Below are positions 1 through 9,242 of a DNA stretch of 64,000 nt, in pieces. The position numbers were made by a program, and so were the translations under genes. The DNA is taken from contig UQNF01000002.1 of the NCBI GenBank assembly GCA_900542285.1, positions 1 to 64,000 of the forward strand. Reading direction: 5' to 3'. This DNA is from an uncultured Clostridium sp. (GTDB taxonomy: Bacteria > Bacillota > Clostridia > Christensenellales > CAG-138). Numbering within the stretch: position 1 is the first letter of the stretch; every line of letters starts with the position of its first letter. Below the pieces are notes generated by a model, which was not told where the DNA came from, ran no database searches, and was given only the letters and a program-made list of their open reading frames with translations.

Positions 1-71
1 CTCCGGCCACTCGATCCCTGCGCTTGATTTTTCCCAGAAGAACTTGACACGATCCTTCAGGTAAAATACCG

Positions 72-100
72 TTCACTTTTTTCTGATAATATGCTATAAT
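72..100 (+). promoter_or_regulatory. Promoter of the DUF308-like gene
   Basis: A perfect TATAAT -10 lies at 95-100 with a TTCACT -35-like element at 72-77, 17 bp apart. The start codon follows 35 bp downstream. A TTGACA at 44-49 is not paired with a good -10. Confidence 0.6.
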
Positions 101-134
101 CGTATCAATTATGAGCCTTATGGAGGTAAACAAT

Positions 135-662
135 ATGGATTCATTAAAACAGAATAAACTGTGGCTTTCGATAGTGATGATCGCAGCGGGCTTCTTGTTC
201 GTGCTCGCCCCACGCTTTGTCACGGGCTTTATCGGATATGTGCTGGGCGTTCTGCTCATAGTGCTGTCGGTGTTTGAGATAATAGCCTTCTTCAAGGCCG
301 GAAGGCACGGCGTAGGCTTCCTTGCATACAGGGGACTGTTTATCGGCGTGGTCGCTTCCGTGCTTGGCATTATGCTCCTCATCGACCCTGCAAGCTTCAT
401 GAGGACCGTAAGCGTCGTTATCGGTATCGCTATCATAGTCGACAGTATCTATAAGTCCATGCAGGCTTGGAGCATGAGGGGCGTTGTCGGCAGCAACTGG
501 GTGCTTTCGTTCGTATTTGCTCTCATCTGCGCGACTGCCGGCCTGGTTCTCATCGTTTGCAGCGGCTTCGGCTCAAGAACCATTGTCGTATTGCTCGGCA
601 TCAACCTGATGGTAAACGGCGTCATGGGCATAGTCGGCAACGTTGCCGGACAAAAGAACTGA
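135..662 (+). CDS. DUF308/HdeD-like integral membrane protein
   Basis: A 175-residue, almost wholly hydrophobic protein with about six predicted membrane segments separated by short basic loops (a KAGRHG loop, for example). This resembles the small DUF308 (HdeD-type) membrane family, whose role in Firmicutes is unknown. The ATG at 135 is chosen over an upstream in-frame ATG at 111 because GGAGGT lies seven bases before it. The next gene begins 31 bp downstream and may be co-transcribed. Family assignment is by overall character only; no catalytic motif is visible. Confidence 0.6.
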   Translation: MDSLKQNKLWLSIVMIAAGFLFVLAPRFVTGFIGYVLGVLLIVLSVFEIIAFFKAGRHGVGFLAYRGLFIGVVASVLGIMLLIDPASFMRTVSVVIGIAIIVDSIYKSMQAWSMRGVVGSNWVLSFVFALICATAGLVLIVCSGFGSRTIVVLLGINLMVNGVMGIVGNVAGQKN

Positions 663-693
663 CGGACAGCACATATGGAGGAGGACATTAAGA

Positions 694-1872
694 ATGAAGT
701 TAGTGGATATGACCTGCCCCCATTGCAATGCTCATCTGAAAGTTGATACGGAGAATGGTAAGGCCGTTTGTGAACATTGCGGAGCAACGATCCTGATCGA
801 TGATGAAGTCAAGCGCGTTAGGTATGAAAATGCAGAAGATGCCGGCTACCAATTCGAAAAGGGAAGGCAGCGCGCCATGCGTGAGGCGAACAGACTGAAC
901 TATGCAGAAAATGCCGTGAATGCTGTGAATTCACAAAGCGTTCAGCCGCAGCCCAAGAAACGCCGCACCTGGCTGTGGGTGATTGGCTGGATTTTCATTT
1001 TTCCGGTACCATTGACCATTCTTATGCTTCGAAAAAAGGATATGAAGCCTGCGCTCAAGTACGGAATTATTGCTGCGGCATGGATTGTCTACCTGCTGAT
1101 AGCCATTGCCGGAGGGTCTAACAACGATAAGTCTTCGACTGAAGTTAATACCCCTGCAAATACTCATACTTTAACTGAGGTTCCAACAGAGCGACCGGTG
1201 GAACAATATTCTCAAAAACCTGCTGCGACAGAGAAGCCTGTAAATAGAGCAACACCAAAGCCAACTAGTACAGTGACTGCGAAACCCATCATTGAGGTTG
1301 AATCGATTGAGATAAATTGCGACACTCCTGATTTGATTTTGGGTCAAGAATCGATAGTCACTGCTACTGTTTTCCCTGAAAATGCAACAATTAAGAGTAT
1401 TACATGGACATCAAGCGATGAAAGCGTTCTTGTAGTTGATGCCGATGGAAATTTTACTGCTGTGGGCGGTGGTTCGGCAACGATTACAGCAACTTCAACG
1501 AATGGCATCACAGCTACATATGATGTGACAGTGGATGGCACAAAGCGACTAATGACTCTGTATGTCTCCTACAAACGGCAGGATAAAAACAATATTGGAG
1601 ATGATTGGAGTTATGAATACAAGCTCAATGGCGAGAGTATAACCAATAGCTATATAATTACGGTTGGTGAAGAACTTACCTGTTGGGCAAAGTTTACTGA
1701 ATCAGATAATATTCCCGACGTTGGGAAAAAATCGAAAAAGTATAAAGTCAAAGAACAAGATATAACTGATGGCTTTACGATTACAATGGACCTTTACGTC
1801 GAGGAAAATGCCGGTCCAAATTCCGGCCAAAGTGCTCATTTTGTTGTTACATTTGAATTCTATCCAAATTGA
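694..1872 (+). CDS. Zinc-ribbon membrane protein with a Big_2-like Ig domain
   Basis: A 392-residue protein. Residues 1-35 form a zinc ribbon with two CxxC knuckles (CPHC and CEHC). Two hydrophobic segments follow at about residues 92-112 and 122-140, then a Pro/Thr-rich linker. A bacterial Ig-like (Big_2) module comes next, recognisable by its SITWTSSDESV core and the following G-G-SATITAT pattern. The last 100 residues are unassigned. The layout implies a cytoplasmic metal-binding head and an extracellular Ig-bearing tail. The start at 694 has GGAGGA upstream; longer in-frame starts back to 643 overlap the preceding gene. The C-terminal half is more AT-rich than the N-terminal half, which may reflect domain recruitment. 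Function is unknown. Confidence 0.7.
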   Translation: MKLVDMTCPHCNAHLKVDTENGKAVCEHCGATILIDDEVKRVRYENAEDAGYQFEKGRQRAMREANRLNYAENAVNAVNSQSVQPQPKKRRTWLWVIGWIFIFPVPLTILMLRKKDMKPALKYGIIAAAWIVYLLIAIAGGSNNDKSSTEVNTPANTHTLTEVPTERPVEQYSQKPAATEKPVNRATPKPTSTVTAKPIIEVESIEINCDTPDLILGQESIVTATVFPENATIKSITWTSSDESVLVVDADGNFTAVGGGSATITATSTNGITATYDVTVDGTKRLMTLYVSYKRQDKNNIGDDWSYEYKLNGESITNSYIITVGEELTCWAKFTESDNIPDVGKKSKKYKVKEQDITDGFTITMDLYVEENAGPNSGQSAHFVVTFEFYPN

Positions 1873-1915
1873 TGAGTGACAACCGAATTATTGGTTGACG
1901 CAACAAAAAGATGAA

Positions 1916-1945
1916 AAGCTCTCAGTCCGCCCGGACTGAGAGCTT
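1916..1945. terminator. Bidirectional terminator between convergent genes
   Basis: An inverted repeat with a stem of 12-14 bp (arms at 1916-1929 and 1932-1945) lies between the rightward Ig-domain gene and the leftward activase gene. AT-rich flanks follow on both sides. Confidence 0.7.
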
Positions 1946-1980
1946 CTATATTATAACAGAGGATTTCCGTATTCACGGTG

Positions 1981-2676
1981 TCATTCCATTCCCCGAAGCT
2001 CGGCGGTCGGTATGAATTCACGAACCGCCGACAGATAATCATGCATTTCATCATCCGTGGGTGCGCTCATGCCTTCGCACAGTATCTCGCCGGAATCGAC
2101 GAACCTTTGGAGGAAATACCGCTTTTCGCCCGTCAGCCGGCGTGCGATCGCTGCGAGATCCTCCCGGGTGTGCAGCTCTCGAACCACTGTCGTCCTGAAT
2201 TCATGCTCGATGCCGGATGAAGAAATCAGATCGATGCTGCGTTCTATTTTTGAAAGCTCAACGCCCTCGATGCCCGAAGCTTTGGAATAGCCTTCGGGGG
2301 AGGACTTAATGTCCATCGCAATATAGTCGACAAGTCCGCTTTCGATAAGCTCCGCCAGCCTGTCCGGCTCATAGCCGTTGGTGTCCAGCTTTACCAAAAG
2401 CCCGATAGCCTTGATCCTTCCGATAAATTCGGTCAGCCCCTCCTGAAGGGTCGGCTCTCCGCCCGTGATGCATACGCCGTCCAGCATACGCTTCCGCTTC
2501 TCAAGATAGGAAAAGACCTCCTCGTTCGGTATCGTGTCCACCTCGCCGGGGCAGAGCACCAGCTCCGAATTCTGGCAGAACGGGCAGCGGAAATTGCAGC
2601 CCCCTGTGAACAGCGTACATGCCACCCTGCCGGGGTAGTCCAGCAAGGTCACCTTTTGCATTCCCTTTATTATCAT
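1981..2676 (-). CDS. nrdG: Anaerobic ribonucleotide reductase activating protein (NrdG2-type radical SAM)
   Basis: A 231-residue radical-SAM activase. The cluster motif CNFRCPFC (CxxxCxxC) binds the [4Fe-4S] that cleaves S-adenosylmethionine, and a TGGEPTLQ motif supports SAM binding. The N-terminal MQKVTLLDYPGR signature is typical of the NrdG2/pyruvate-formate-lyase-activase-like family. The enzyme would install the glycyl radical on class III ribonucleotide reductase; its partner nrdD is not in this window, so another glycyl-radical target is possible. The ATG at 2676 is preferred over a longer frame because AGAGAGGTG precedes it. Confidence 0.85.
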   Translation of the reverse strand: MIIKGMQKVTLLDYPGRVACTLFTGGCNFRCPFCQNSELVLCPGEVDTIPNEEVFSYLEKRKRMLDGVCITGGEPTLQEGLTEFIGRIKAIGLLVKLDTNGYEPDRLAELIESGLVDYIAMDIKSSPEGYSKASGIEGVELSKIERSIDLISSSGIEHEFRTTVVRELHTREDLAAIARRLTGEKRYFLQRFVDSGEILCEGMSAPTDDEMHDYLSAVREFIPTAELRGME

Positions 2677-2816
2677 TGTGTTCACCTCTCTGCTCCTTAT
2701 TCTAACAGACTTTTCGAAATATATCAACAGAAATTTGCGCAGCATAGCATTTTATTTCAATAAATGCATATGCAGGAGCCGTTCGGGTGTCACCGGGCAT
2801 TGACATAAACGGAGAA

Positions 2817-2841
2817 CCGGGCAGTTCCCTTGGCTGCCCGG
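2817..2841 (-). terminator. Hairpin downstream of the holin gene
   Basis: A perfect 8-bp GC-rich stem (CCGGGCAG/CTGCCCGG) with a 9-base loop lies 30 bp past the holin stop. The T-tract is weak, so the terminator role is tentative. Confidence 0.45.
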
Positions 2842-2869
2842 CGTGCTGTTTCCGCAGACAGGGGTTCAA

Positions 2870-3097
2870 TTAGCCTTCATTCCCTGTCCGATCGCCTGCG
2901 TTCAGCTCCGGCAGCCCTGCTATGCTGGTGAGCAGGGACAGGATACCGGAGAGCGCGGATGCGGATGCGACCATCAGCCAATTCACTTCGCCGATGATGG
3001 CGCATGTGCCGATGGTTGCAATGGCTGTTTGAGCTATGGTTTTGACCGCGCGAATGCCTGCCGCCCTGAACCACTCACCGATTTTGGCCTTGTTCAT
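2870..3097 (-). CDS. r1t-type phage holin
   Basis: A 75-residue protein with an amphipathic N-terminus ([16 protein letters not shown]) and two hydrophobic helices separated by a short turn near EVNW, ending in a polar tail. This matches the r1t holin family (Phage_r1t_holin), which permeabilises the membrane for endolysin release. The ATG at 3097 follows a GGTGG about nine bases upstream. It is isolated from any lysin here; the only peptidoglycan hydrolase-like gene in the window is 54 kb away in the phage-type cluster. It may be a stray phage remnant or a reused membrane-permeability gene. Confidence 0.7.
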   Translation of the reverse strand: MNKAKIGEWFRAAGIRAVKTIAQTAIATIGTCAIIGEVNWLMVASASALSGILSLLTSIAGLPELNAGDRTGNEG

Positions 3098-3291
3098 TAT
3101 ACTTTTCCACCCCATTGATATGTGTTTTGACCGTTCAATTCTATGAAGAAGCGTCCATGTGAATGCCTGATGCGGACAATGGCAGAGCTGCGAATGTTTC
3201 ACACAGCACGCCGCATTCTTGCGGAAGGGCCTGTTCGTGCCGGCAGGAGGCACGAAACAAAAATATATTATGAATGTTTACGCTAAAATGC

Positions 3292-3320
3292 TTGACAATA
3301 GAAATAAAGGAGTGTATTAT
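3292..3320 (+). promoter_or_regulatory. Sigma-A promoter of the hrcA operon
   Basis: A consensus TTGACA at 3292-3297 and TATTAT at 3315-3320 are 17 bp apart, immediately upstream of the CIRCE operator. Confidence 0.85.
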
Positions 3321-3327
3321 ACGCAGT

Positions 3328-3356
3328 GTTAGCACTCGAAGAGAGTGAGTGCTAAC
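3328..3356 (+). promoter_or_regulatory. CIRCE operator (HrcA-binding site)
   Basis: The canonical inverted repeat TTAGCACTC-N9-GAGTGCTAA (arms 3329-3337 and 3347-3355, extended by a G/C pair) lies between the promoter and hrcA. HrcA bound here represses the whole chaperone operon at normal temperature. Confidence 0.95.
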
Positions 3357-3382
3357 AAATACAGAGAAAGGAACCGAACAGA

Positions 3383-4420
3383 ATGACTCAGCTATTGGAT
3401 GTACGCAAGATGCGGATCCTCGAGGCGATCGTGGACGACTACATACTCACCGCTTCACCCGTCGGTTCCAGAACGCTGTCCAAGCGCAGCGATATCGAGC
3501 TTTCGCCTGCGACCATCAGGAACGAGATGAGCGACCTCACGGAGCTTGGCTTCCTTGAGCAGCCGCACACCAGCGCAGGCAGGGTGCCGAACGAAAAGGC
3601 ATACAGGCTCTATGTAAACGCAATTATGGACAGCGCAAGGCTCACCGATGACGAGGCCGAATACATCAGAAGCCACCTGAACACGAGGGTCAGCGAGGTT
3701 GGCGAGGTGATAAAGCAGACGGCGAGAATGCTGTCCGGCATCACCAAATACACCTCCGTGGTGCTGACTCCCCAGATGAAGAGGGCAAGGCTCAAGCAGA
3801 TAAGCCTTATCTCCGTAACGGACGGAAGTGCGCTGGCGGTTATCGTAACCAATTCCGGCTCAACGATAAACTCTATGCTGGATGTTCCAAAGGGCATAAC
3901 GCAGGAGCAGCTTGAAAAGCTTTCCGCCCTGATGAATAAGCGGCTTGTCGGCTACCGAATGGAGGATATCAGAAAGACCCTGCTTCCGATGCTACAGGAG
4001 GAGGTCGGCGAACAGGCAGAGGCCGTCATGGATATGCTGTCCGGCATCAGCGATGATATCGAAAGGCAGGATGTCGAGGTGGTCGGTGCGGTGAATATGC
4101 TCAATTATCCCGAGTATTCCGATGTTGCAAAGGCCCAGTCCTTCCTCAAGGAGGTCGAGTCCGGCGATTACATCAGGCAGGTGCTTACCACCGACGACGG
4201 CTTGGAGCTTACGGTAAGGATAGGCAAAGAGAACGATAACCCGGAGCTGAAGGATTGCTCGCTGATAACCGTCAGCTACAATGTCTGCGGCGAAAAGGTC
4301 GGTTCGATGGGCGTTATCGGCCCCACCCGAATGGACTACGGCAAGGTTGTTGCGGTGCTTAAGTGCATGAGCGAGAGCCTGAGCAGTGTTTTAAGCGACA
4401 TGCTCAAGGAGAAGGATTAG
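3383..4420 (+). CDS. hrcA: Heat-inducible transcription repressor HrcA
   Basis: A 345-residue repressor, the usual family length. The N-terminal winged helix contains the conserved SPATIRNEM stretch and the PHTSAGRVP element at about residues 60-68. A GAF-like central domain and the C-terminal IGPTRMDYGKV signature near residue 313 complete the fold. It is the first gene of hrcA-grpE-dnaK-dnaJ and sits directly behind a CIRCE element, so it represses its own operon. HrcA normally depends on chaperonin (GroE) for activity; groESL is not in this window. Confidence 0.97.
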   Translation: MTQLLDVRKMRILEAIVDDYILTASPVGSRTLSKRSDIELSPATIRNEMSDLTELGFLEQPHTSAGRVPNEKAYRLYVNAIMDSARLTDDEAEYIRSHLNTRVSEVGEVIKQTARMLSGITKYTSVVLTPQMKRARLKQISLISVTDGSALAVIVTNSGSTINSMLDVPKGITQEQLEKLSALMNKRLVGYRMEDIRKTLLPMLQEEVGEQAEAVMDMLSGISDDIERQDVEVVGAVNMLNYPEYSDVAKAQSFLKEVESGDYIRQVLTTDDGLELTVRIGKENDNPELKDCSLITVSYNVCGEKVGSMGVIGPTRMDYGKVVAVLKCMSESLSSVLSDMLKEKD

Positions 4421-4444
4421 AAAGCAATGATATAGGAGGTCACA

Positions 4445-5074
4445 ATGGCTAAGGATAAGACGCCAAGGGACGCAGCCGGAGCGAAGGCAGCGAACGAGGC
4501 AATGGACGCCATCATCCATGATGACAATGATGACAATGGTGCTGCGGCAGAGGCCGAAAAGCAAGGGGCGGAGAATGAAGCTCCGGAGCAGCAGGACTGC
4601 GGCGACGTTACTTTGAGCAGGGAAGAGATTGAAAAGCTCAGGAGCGAGATATCCGGCATGAAGCAGTCGATGGACGCAGCGATACTCGACGCCCAGCGCA
4701 TACAGGCGGAGTTTAACAACTACCGCAAGCGGAACGCAAGCCTCAGGACGGACAGCATCGACGACGGAATGCGCGATGTTATCAAGGGCCTGCTTCCGGT
4801 GCTCGACAACTTTGAAAGGGCTTTGGCAAATTCCGACGACAGCTCCTTTGCAAAGGGTACGGAGCAGATACATAAACAGCTTATAGAAGTCCTTACGAAA
4901 TTCGGACTTGAAGAGATCCCGGCAGAGGGAGTGTTTGACCCGAATCTTCACGATGCGGTAATTCGTGACGAGGAGGGAGAGGGTGAAAGCGGAACCATCA
5001 CCGCCGTGCTTCAAAAGGGCTATATGGTGAAGGGAAAGATAATCCGCCACACCATGGTAAAGGTCAGGGTCTGA
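4445..5074 (+). CDS. grpE: Nucleotide exchange factor GrpE
   Basis: A 209-residue GrpE. A long acidic, low-complexity N-terminus (about residues 1-55) is followed by the dimerising coiled coil ending in AEFNNYRKRN. The C-terminal beta domain contains FDPNLHDAV and the terminal GYMVKGKIIRHTMVKV signature. It releases ADP from DnaK. It lies 24 bp after hrcA with GGAGG before its ATG, and is co-transcribed with it. Confidence 0.97.
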   Translation: MAKDKTPRDAAGAKAANEAMDAIIHDDNDDNGAAAEAEKQGAENEAPEQQDCGDVTLSREEIEKLRSEISGMKQSMDAAILDAQRIQAEFNNYRKRNASLRTDSIDDGMRDVIKGLLPVLDNFERALANSDDSSFAKGTEQIHKQLIEVLTKFGLEEIPAEGVFDPNLHDAVIRDEEGEGESGTITAVLQKGYMVKGKIIRHTMVKVRV

Positions 5075-5098
5075 CATCATTCGGATCCTGAAATGACG

Positions 5099-5142
5099 CC
5101 GGGCTTTTGCCCGACAGGCGGCATGGGCGCTGCGCCCTGCCG
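5099..5142 (+). other. Tandem hairpins in the grpE-dnaK spacer
   Basis: Two GC-rich stem-loops, CGGGC-TTTT-GCCCG at 5099-5112 and a larger one at about 5121-5142, occupy the 115-bp spacer. Neither has a T-tract. They are plausible mRNA processing or stability elements in the operon transcript. Confidence 0.45.
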
Positions 5143-5189
5143 AAAGAACAGTTTTAATTCAAGAAAATCACCTTTGGAGGTATAATATT

Positions 5190-7034
5190 ATGTCTAAGAT
5201 TATCGGTATTGACCTTGGTACTACCAATTCCTGTGTTGCAGTTCTCGAAGGCGGCGAACCCGTTGTTATCGCTAACCCCGAGGGCTCTCGTACCACCCCT
5301 TCAGTCGTCGCATTCAAGGGCGGCGAACGTCTCGTCGGCAGCGTTGCAAAGCGTCAGGCTATCACCAACCCCGACAACACCGTAAGCTCCATCAAGCGTG
5401 AAATGGGCAGCGATTACCGCCGCACTATCGATGGAAAGAGCTACACTCCCCAGGAGATCTCCGCAATGATCCTCCAGAAGCTCAAGCAGGATGCGGAGGC
5501 ATATCTCGGTGAGAAGGTGACCGATGCCGTTATCACCGTTCCCGCTTACTTCAGCGACAGCCAGCGCCAGGCGACCAAGGACGCAGGCAAGATCGCAGGA
5601 CTCAATGTATTGCGTATCATCAACGAGCCGACTGCGGCGGCGCTCGCATACGGCATGGATAAGGAAACCAACCAGAAAATTCTGATTTACGACCTTGGCG
5701 GCGGTACCTTCGATGTATCCATTCTTGAGATCGGCGACGGCGTATTCGAAGTCCTTGCGACTGCCGGCAACAACCGTCTCGGCGGCGACGACTTCGATGA
5801 GAGGCTGATGAACTACATCGCCGATGAATTCAAGAAATCCCACGGCATCGACCTGCGCACCGACCGTATGGCAAAGCAGAGGCTCAAGGATGCTGCGGAA
5901 AAGGCAAAGATCGAGCTTTCCGGTATGCAGAGCGTCAATGTCAACCTGCCCTTCATCAGCATGGACGCTAACGGCCCCGTCCATCTCGATATGACCATCA
6001 CCCGTGCAAAGTTCAACGAGCTCATCGCCGACCTGCTCGACAAGACCAAGGTATGCGTACAGCAGGCGCTGAACGACGCAGGTCTCAAGACCTCCCAGAT
6101 AGACAAGGTCATCCTCGTCGGCGGCTCCACCCGTGTACCCGCTGTTCAGGAGCTTGTCAAGAACCTGACCGGCAAGGAACCCTTCAAGGGAATCAACCCC
6201 GATGAGTGCGTTGCAATCGGCGCAGCCATCCAGGGCGGCGTGCTTGGCGGCGAAGTCAAGGACATCCTGCTCCTCGACGTTACTCCCCTGAGCCTCGGCA
6301 TCGAGACCCTCGGCGGCGTATTCACCAAGCTCATCGAGCGCAATACCACCATCCCCACCAAGAAGAGCCAGATCTTCTCCACCGCTGCCGACGGACAGAC
6401 CAGCGTAGAGATCCATGTGCTCCAGGGTGAGCGTGAGTTCGCTCAGTACAACAAGACCCTCGGCAGGTTCCAGCTCACCGGCATAGCTCCTGCACCCAGG
6501 GGAATTCCTCAGATCGAAGTCAGCTTCGATATCGACGCCAACGGCATCGTCCATGTAAGCGCAAAGGACCTCGGCACCGGCAACGAGCAGAACATCACCA
6601 TCACCGCTTCCACCAACCTCAGCGACGCCGAGATCAACAAGGCGGTCGAGGAAGCAGAGCGCTTCGCGGCAGAGGATAAGAAGCGTAAAGAGGATGTAGA
6701 GGCACGCAACCAGGCCGACAGCCTCGTTTATCAGACCGAAAAGACCGTCAAGGAGCTTGGCGACAAGATTGACGAAGCTGACAAGGCAAGGATCAATGCA
6801 GAAATTGAGAACGTCAAGAACGCCCTCGCAGGCACGGATGCGGAGGCTATCAAGGCGGCGACCGAAAAGCTGACCGAGGTATCCTATGATGTATTCGGCA
6901 AGGTATACCAGCAGCAGGGCGCACAGCCCGGCGCAGACGCAGGCTTCAACGCCGGCAGTGCTAACGGCAGCACAAACACCGGCAATGACGGTGCGGTAGA
7001 TGCGGACTATGAGGTCGTTGACGACAATAACTGA
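5190..7034 (+). CDS. dnaK: Chaperone protein DnaK (Hsp70)
   Basis: A 614-residue Hsp70 with the N-terminal phosphate-binding [14 protein letters not shown], the [12 protein letters not shown] phosphate-2 loop, [14 protein letters not shown], and the linker/substrate-domain start near [21 protein letters not shown] in its family position. It ends in a Gly/Asn-rich tail and a short acidic terminus ([12 protein letters not shown]). It is an ATP-driven cytoplasmic foldase working with DnaJ and GrpE. GGAGG precedes the ATG. Codon use is strongly biased to C-ending codons, as expected of a highly expressed gene. Confidence 0.98.
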   Translation: MSKIIGIDLGTTNSCVAVLEGGEPVVIANPEGSRTTPSVVAFKGGERLVGSVAKRQAITNPDNTVSSIKREMGSDYRRTIDGKSYTPQEISAMILQKLKQDAEAYLGEKVTDAVITVPAYFSDSQRQATKDAGKIAGLNVLRIINEPTAAALAYGMDKETNQKILIYDLGGGTFDVSILEIGDGVFEVLATAGNNRLGGDDFDERLMNYIADEFKKSHGIDLRTDRMAKQRLKDAAEKAKIELSGMQSVNVNLPFISMDANGPVHLDMTITRAKFNELIADLLDKTKVCVQQALNDAGLKTSQIDKVILVGGSTRVPAVQELVKNLTGKEPFKGINPDECVAIGAAIQGGVLGGEVKDILLLDVTPLSLGIETLGGVFTKLIERNTTIPTKKSQIFSTAADGQTSVEIHVLQGEREFAQYNKTLGRFQLTGIAPAPRGIPQIEVSFDIDANGIVHVSAKDLGTGNEQNITITASTNLSDAEINKAVEEAERFAAEDKKRKEDVEARNQADSLVYQTEKTVKELGDKIDEADKARINAEIENVKNALAGTDAEAIKAATEKLTEVSYDVFGKVYQQQGAQPGADAGFNAGSANGSTNTGNDGAVDADYEVVDDNN

Positions 7035-7056
7035 TCTGACAACCTAGCACTACACG

Positions 7057-7087
7057 CTGCACCGGGCAGGATGCCTGCCCGGTGCAG
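7057..7087 (+). other. Perfect 14-bp hairpin between dnaK and dnaJ
   Basis: Arms at 7057-7070 and 7074-7087 are perfectly complementary around a 3-base loop. No run of T follows, so it is more likely an mRNA 3'-stabiliser or processing site for dnaK than a simple terminator. It would lower dnaJ expression relative to dnaK. Confidence 0.6.
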
Positions 7088-7134
7088 ATATGCACTGAAG
7101 CCCCGCAGAAAAATTTGGAACAAGGGGGAGCTAT

Positions 7135-8307
7135 ATGGCAACAAACAAACGAGATTATTACGAAGTCCTCGGTGTCAGCAAGACGGCGAGCGACGATGAG
7201 ATAAAGCAGGCGTACAGAAAGCTTGCAAAAAAATATCATCCCGATCTTAATCCCGGCGACAAGGAAGCCGAGGAGAAGTTCAAGGAGGCAAACGAGGCCT
7301 ACGAGGTGCTCTCCGACGCCGACAAGCGCAGCAAGTACGACCAGTTTGGACATGCTGCCTTTGACCCCAACGCCGGTTTCGGCGGTGGCGGCGGTTTCAG
7401 CGGCGCAGGCTTCAGCGGCAGCTTCACCGGATTTGACGATATCCTGAACTCCATGTTCGGCGGCGGCTTTGGCGGCGGCTTCGGCGGAAGGAGCAGCAAT
7501 CCCAATGCACCGACGGACGGCGACGATATCCGCTACCGCATAACCATATCCTTTGAGGAGGCGGCCTTTGGCTGCGAAAAGAAGATAGATTACAGAAGGG
7601 AAGAGGTCTGCTCGGTCTGTAACGGCAGCGGCGCAAAGCCCGGTACGGGCTCAAGGACCTGCCCCACCTGCGGCGGCAGCGGCCAGGTCAGGGTACAGCA
7701 GAACAGCCTGTTCGGCGTGATGCAGACCATGCGCACCTGCGATAACTGCGGCGGCAGCGGCAAGCTGATCGAGACCCCCTGCGAACGCTGCAAGGGCAAG
7801 GGCAGGGTCATTCGCAATATGAGCGAGAATGTAAAGATTCCGGCAGGTATCGACAACGGACAGACCATCCGCGCTTCCGGCAAGGGCGGCATGGGACGCA
7901 ACGGCGGCAGAAACGGCGACCTGTATGTTACCGTCAATGTCCGTGAACACAAGAAGTTCATCCGCGAGGGCTGCAATCTTTATCAGAACATCACCATTCC
8001 CATCACCATTGCCGTTCTCGGCGGCGAGGTCACGGTTCCCACGCTCAGGGAAGATGTCAAATACCAGATCCCTGCAGGCACGCAGAGCGGCACGACCTTC
8101 AGGCTAAGGGATCAGGGCATACAGAAACTCAATTCGAACAGCAAGGGCGATATGTATATCAATGTCGCCGTCGAAATACCCAAACGCCTTAACGAGACGC
8201 AGCGCAAGCTCTTTGAAAAGTTTGCGGAGAGCATGGGCGACAGCGGCGTGAGCTTCGACGAGGGCGAAGGCCTTAGGAAGAAAAAGAATAAGAAGAGCAA
8301 ATCCTGA
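7135..8307 (+). CDS. dnaJ: Chaperone protein DnaJ (Hsp40, type I)
   Basis: A 390-residue type I Hsp40. The J domain (residues 1-70) has the HPD motif in KYHPDLNP, then a Gly/Phe-rich region. Four CxxCxGxG zinc repeats ([32 protein letters not shown]) and the C-terminal substrate domains follow. It ends in a lysine-rich tail ([10 protein letters not shown]). It stimulates DnaK ATPase and delivers clients. It is the last gene of the chaperone operon. Confidence 0.97.
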   Translation: MATNKRDYYEVLGVSKTASDDEIKQAYRKLAKKYHPDLNPGDKEAEEKFKEANEAYEVLSDADKRSKYDQFGHAAFDPNAGFGGGGGFSGAGFSGSFTGFDDILNSMFGGGFGGGFGGRSSNPNAPTDGDDIRYRITISFEEAAFGCEKKIDYRREEVCSVCNGSGAKPGTGSRTCPTCGGSGQVRVQQNSLFGVMQTMRTCDNCGGSGKLIETPCERCKGKGRVIRNMSENVKIPAGIDNGQTIRASGKGGMGRNGGRNGDLYVTVNVREHKKFIREGCNLYQNITIPITIAVLGGEVTVPTLREDVKYQIPAGTQSGTTFRLRDQGIQKLNSNSKGDMYINVAVEIPKRLNETQRKLFEKFAESMGDSGVSFDEGEGLRKKKNKKSKS

Positions 8308-8352
8308 TGCCGCATATTGCGTGCATTCTGATGAATACCCGGAGGGCTGAAT

Positions 8353-9048
8353 ATGAAAGAAACGGCCATTAAGGTCGGAATGGTGGTAGCCGTGGAGCTG
8401 TCCGCCGCAAAAAAACGCTATGGCAAAAGGATGAAGCAGCTTCCCCATAGGGGCTTTGAACTTCATTATGTAGACAATGGGAATTATGAGATATTCATCG
8501 TGAACTGCGGCGCAGGTGAGATAGCCTCGGCTGCTGCCTGCCAGATGCTCATTTCGGAATACAATGTCGATATGATAGTGAATTTCGGCGTTGTCGGCGG
8601 GCTGACCCCAGAAATGAAGGTCGCAAGGGTCTGCGCCGTGGAAAGCGTTGTCAACTATGATTTTGATACTTCAGAGTTCACCGGGCAAACAAAGGCAAAG
8701 CATGACGGCTATCCGTCCGTATACATACCTACCGATGAAGCTTTGCTGAGCGCAGCCGTCAGGCTGGAGCCGTCCCTCAAGAGGGTCATCTGCGCTTCCG
8801 GCGACAGGTTTATTGCCTCCGCCAACGAAAAGCGCAGCCTTCACGATGAATTCAATGCGGACATCTGCGAGATGGAGGCGGCAGGCATAGCGCTTACCTG
8901 CAACCGCAGCTCCGTACCCTGCCTTCTGATAAAGGCGGTGTCCGATGCTGTAGAGGGCGGTGCGGAGGAGTTCGCGCGTGAGATAGACCGCTGTGCAGAG
9001 CTTTGCCTCGAAACCCTGGAGGGGGTCGTTTCCGGGCTGTTGTCCTAA
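8353..9048 (+). CDS. MTA/SAH nucleosidase-like phosphorylase-superfamily protein
   Basis: A 231-residue protein of the PNP/UDP phosphorylase superfamily, closest in character to 5'-methylthioadenosine/S-adenosylhomocysteine nucleosidase (Pfs/MtnN). The ribose-binding CEMEAAGIA stretch (about residue 174) and the catalytic-acid context IKAVSDAV (about residue 195) are present, with the NCGAGEIASA phosphate/ribose loop near residue 50. It would hydrolyse a nucleoside to the free base in the methyl cycle. It begins 45 bp after dnaJ with a GGAGGG site, so it may be read through from the chaperone operon. Exact substrate is not certain. Confidence 0.75.
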   Translation: MKETAIKVGMVVAVELSAAKKRYGKRMKQLPHRGFELHYVDNGNYEIFIVNCGAGEIASAAACQMLISEYNVDMIVNFGVVGGLTPEMKVARVCAVESVVNYDFDTSEFTGQTKAKHDGYPSVYIPTDEALLSAAVRLEPSLKRVICASGDRFIASANEKRSLHDEFNADICEMEAAGIALTCNRSSVPCLLIKAVSDAVEGGAEEFAREIDRCAELCLETLEGVVSGLLS

Positions 9049-9087
9049 TAAACATAACGTATTCTTAAATTTCCTCATATAAAGCCT

Positions 9088-9115
9088 TGCAAGAATGGGC
9101 TTTGTGTGATATACT
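9088..9115 (+). promoter_or_regulatory. Promoter upstream of the YbjN-like gene
   Basis: TTGCAA at 9088-9093 and TATACT at 9110-9115 are 16 bp apart. The next start codon lies about 125 bp downstream. Confidence 0.5.
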
Positions 9116-9242
9116 GGGAATGCAACAGCAAGAAGCATATGCTGCTCGCGGTCGGCTTTCGGATAATATAATCGGCAGCGAAGCATTGTGCAGGACTTGA
9201 TGTTTAATGCATTAACCAACCATACTAATAGGAGGGCTTAAT

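Noticed and set aside
1..60. Partial gene on the minus strand at the left edge
   Set aside because: A short open reading with plausible residues exists, but no start codon or ribosome-binding site can be placed and too little sequence is available.
5301..6554. A 417-codon minus-strand frame inside dnaK
   Set aside because: It is a shadow of dnaK codon bias; no start signal and no known protein.
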